Assembly (NCBI GenBank): GCA_030613445.1
Contig: JAUWLY010000121.1
Span: 1 to 7,990, forward strand
DNA length: 7,990 bases
Origin: Candidatus Stahliibacteriota bacterium
GTDB taxonomy: Bacteria; Hydrothermota; Tepidihabitantia; SM23-42
Direction: 5' to 3'
Shown: one piece after another, positions 6,204 to 7,990 of the stretch
How positions within the stretch are numbered: position 1 is the stretch's first letter
Layout: each line of letters opens with the position of its first letter
The notes under the pieces: model-generated
What the model was told of the DNA's origin: nothing
Database searches by the model: none
Seen by the model: only the letters and a program-made list of their open reading frames with translations
Translations under genes and position numbers: made by a program

Positions 6204-7315
6204 TTACAGTAATCCCCGTAAAAACTGAAAAAGAACTGAAGGATTTCATAAACCTTCCTTTTAAACTATATAAGAATAATCGCTATTGGATACCTCCACT
6301 CAAACGGGACGTGCGTAACATTTTTGATAAGATGAAGAATCCGTTCTGGAGACATGCTGAAAAGGAATTGTTCTTGGTCTACCGCAATAAGCAGTTGTCT
6401 GGGAGGATATGCGCGATCATTGATTACAACTTTATGGAATTCTGGGATGAAAAGACCGCGTATTTCGGGTTCTTTGAGTGTGATAAGGATGAGGATGCTG
6501 CCACAGCTCTTTTTGAACAGGTGAGGGAATACCTTAGTGATAAGGATATTACCAAGTATATCGGTCCGATGAACCCATCAACGAATGATGAGTGCGCAGT
6601 TCTAATTGAGGGGTTTTATACAAAGCCTTTCATAATGATGCCTTACAATTTTGAGTATTACGATGAATTATTGAAAAAATGCGGGCTTATGAAAGCCAAA
6701 GATCTCTATGCTTATTATTTTGATATGAAGGATGCACCATTTGAATATCTCGAGAGAATCTGCTCCATTGTACGTAGACGGGTGCATGATATAAAGGTAA
6801 GATCGCTTAATCTCCATGATTTCAAGAATGAGATTAAGAAAATACAAGCGGTCTATAATGATGCATGGAGCCGCAATTGGGGATTTGTACCGATGACTGA
6901 TGAGGAGATAAGCGCGTTTGCAGAGAATGTGAAATCATTAATTATACCGGAGTTGATTCCGATCATAGAAATAGATGAAGTTCCAGTAGCAATCGCATTT
7001 GCGCTGCCAAATTACAATACGGTTCTGGAAAAACTGAATGGACGATTAGGGCCTATTGAGATGCTGAAATTCATGTACTACAAGAAAAAGATAAAGGCTG
7101 CACGTTTGATGATCATGGGTGTACGTAAGCAATATAGGAAAATGGGGTTAGAGTCGCTACTTTTTCTTGAGTCTTTTAGAGCCGCTCAAGAACTCGGCTA
7201 CACTGCAGGTGAGTTGTCATGGGTGCTTGAGGATAACCACCCTACGAATAATACGACTACAAAGTTGGGTGGTGAGCTCTATAAAAAATACCGTATATAT
7301 GAGGGGATAGTATAA
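6200..7315 (+). CDS. bcerS: YghO/BcerS-like GNAT acyltransferase, probable ceramide synthase
   Basis: A 371-residue protein of the YghO family, which includes bacterial ceramide synthase BcerS, the enzyme that N-acylates the long-chain base. The N-terminal half carries the family blocks: NRYWIPPLKRD (27-37), KNPFWRHAEKELFLV (46-60), GRICAIID (68-75), YFGFFE (88-93), IGPMNPSTNDE (121-131), EGFYTKPFIMMPYN (137-150) and KAKDLYAYYF (165-174). The C-terminal part has a GNAT-type acyl-CoA binding region around GVRKQYRKMGLESLL (307-321), then a SWVLEDNHPTNN stretch (340-351). No membrane segment or signal peptide is visible, so it is likely cytoplasmic or membrane-peripheral. The GTG start at 6200 overlaps the upstream stop (GTGA), implying translational coupling to spt. 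Family membership is solid. The ceramide role is inferred from the pairing, since E. coli YghO shows that not every member sits in a sphingolipid pathway. Confidence 0.78.
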   Translation: MITVIPVKTEKELKDFINLPFKLYKNNRYWIPPLKRDVRNIFDKMKNPFWRHAEKELFLVYRNKQLSGRICAIIDYNFMEFWDEKTAYFGFFECDKDEDAATALFEQVREYLSDKDITKYIGPMNPSTNDECAVLIEGFYTKPFIMMPYNFEYYDELLKKCGLMKAKDLYAYYFDMKDAPFEYLERICSIVRRRVHDIKVRSLNLHDFKNEIKKIQAVYNDAWSRNWGFVPMTDEEISAFAENVKSLIIPELIPIIEIDEVPVAIAFALPNYNTVLEKLNGRLGPIEMLKFMYYKKKIKAARLMIMGVRKQYRKMGLESLLFLESFRAAQELGYTAGELSWVLEDNHPTNNTTTKLGGELYKKYRIYEGIV

Positions 7316-7322
7316 GGTCTAT

Positions 7323-7367
7323 GGGTTAGGATGTTTGAACAAGATTCTCGCTTCTAAACCCTAACCC
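7323..7367. terminator. Stem-loop after the ceramide pair, possible weak terminator
   Basis: GGGTTAGG (7323-7330) pairs perfectly with CCTAACCC (7360-7367). Inside, GTTT (7333-7336) pairs with AAAC (7356-7359) after a two-base bulge, leaving a 19-base loop. The 3' flank AATTTCTATTTGTT is T-rich but lacks an unbroken T-run, so intrinsic termination is possible but not certain. It could also be an RNA-stability element at the operon's end. Confidence 0.45.
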
Positions 7368-7381
7368 AATTTCTATTTGTT

Positions 7382-7388
7382 AAAGGAG
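7382..7388 (+). promoter_or_regulatory. Strong ribosome binding site of the dehydrogenase gene
   Basis: AAAGGAG lies seven bases before the ATG at 7396. It is the best Shine-Dalgarno sequence in the window and fixes this start. It contrasts with the weak or absent sites before the spt and ceramide-synthase genes. Confidence 0.8.
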
Positions 7389-7395
7389 CTAAAAC

Positions 7396-7990
7396 ATGGC
7401 AAAATATAAGATTGCTTGGTTACCTGGTGATGGTATAGGCAAAGATGTTCTTGATGCGACAAAGATCGTTCTTGATAAGATTGGTCTTGATGCCCAATAC
7501 ATACATGGTGACGTAGGTTGGGAGTTCTGGTGCAAAGAAGGCGAGCCGCTACCAAAGCGGACTATTGATCTGATGAGGAATACCGATTGTGCAATGTTCG
7601 GTGCAATTACTTCCAAACCAAGAACTATCGCCGATACTGAGTTGGACCCGAGTTTAAAAGATAAAGGTCTGGTTTACCGAAGTCCGATCGTGCGGATGCG
7701 TCAGCTATTTGACTTATACATATGCAAACGCCCATGTAAGGCATATGCAGGCAATTCACTGAATTTTAAAGAGGGTATTGATTTCGTCATTTTCAGGGAG
7801 AATACCGAAGACCTGTACTCGGGTATTGAGTTTAATAAGGTACCTGCAGAAATGTTGTTGATCAAGGGCATGGAAAAGATCCCCAAAGATGCAGCTATTT
7901 CCGTGAAGGTCAATACGCCCGGAGGATGCGAGAGGATTGTCCGAGCAGCCTTTGATTTTGCACAAAAGCATGGAAGGAAAAAGGTAACGT
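7396..7990 (+). CDS. Isocitrate/isopropylmalate dehydrogenase family protein (3' end outside window)
   Basis: The frame stays open to the end of the window: 198 residues plus one base are visible of a family usually about 330-390 long. The product is an NAD(P)-dependent beta-decarboxylating dehydrogenase. The N-terminus LPGDGIG (9-15) is the family opening. The substrate-binding arginines are R102 and R112 (RMRQLFDLYICKRP) and R134 in FRENTEDLYSGIE, which also contains the conserved tyrosine Y141. KVNTPGGCERIVRAAFDFA (171-189) leads to the next conserved block. The RPCKAYAGN and ENTEDLYSGIE segments favour isocitrate or homoisocitrate over 3-isopropylmalate. The TCA-cycle enzyme is the likeliest, but the cofactor and most of the active site's second half are off the edge. 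It begins 80 bases after the ceramide gene, behind a stem-loop, so it may be a separate transcription unit. Confidence 0.88.
   Translation, partial: MAKYKIAWLPGDGIGKDVLDATKIVLDKIGLDAQYIHGDVGWEFWCKEGEPLPKRTIDLMRNTDCAMFGAITSKPRTIADTELDPSLKDKGLVYRSPIVRMRQLFDLYICKRPCKAYAGNSLNFKEGIDFVIFRENTEDLYSGIEFNKVPAEMLLIKGMEKIPKDAAISVKVNTPGGCERIVRAAFDFAQKHGRKKVT

Noticed and set aside
7323..7367. Telomere-like GGGTTAG/CTAACCC repeat
   Set aside because: There is one copy of each arm only, arranged as an inverted repeat. It is simply a stem-loop between genes.

Overview
The window holds seven protein genes, all on the + strand, from what looks like an uncultivated, Gram-negative-type (diderm) bacterium. The envelope genes support this: a membrane-anchored HtrA/DegP protease with two PDZ domains and a pair of sphingolipid (ceramide) synthesis genes. 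The sequence is moderately AT-leaning. The style of the intergenic repeats resembles what I remember from candidate-phylum metagenome assemblies such as WOR-3 or FCB-type lineages, but that placement is from memory and of low confidence.

Layout. Bases 1-894 are the 3' part of a PAS/HisKA/HATPase sensor histidine kinase whose start lies outside the window. Bases 895-1486 hold no gene. They are a mosaic of short repeats: a 12-16 bp direct repeat, a degenerate octamer tract, a heptamer tract, two clusters of small hairpin units, and a double-hairpin element just before the next gene. Bases 1487-7315 are a compact five-gene run with gaps of 38, 16, about 19 and -4 bases: truA (tRNA pseudouridine synthase), htrA (envelope serine protease), purB (adenylosuccinate lyase), a serine palmitoyltransferase-type alpha-oxoamine synthase, and a YghO/bacterial-ceramide-synthase-like acyltransferase. 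A stem-loop at 7323-7367 separates this run from a strongly ribosome-bound isocitrate/isopropylmalate dehydrogenase-family gene that runs off the end.

How the genes fit together. The last two genes of the run overlap by four bases. By family, they are the first and the acylating enzymes of bacterial ceramide synthesis: condensation of serine with a fatty acyl thioester to a 3-keto long-chain base, then N-acylation. The third enzyme known from Caulobacter, the reductase CerR, is not in the window. truA, purB and htrA are housekeeping or envelope-maintenance genes that share the transcription unit rather than the pathway.

The most unusual non-protein signal is in the repeat island. Six hairpin units share the form GA, stem, loop, complementary stem, GGAA, and differ from one another by paired changes that keep the stem. 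The neighbouring double hairpin consists of two diverged copies of one palindrome that also differ by paired changes.
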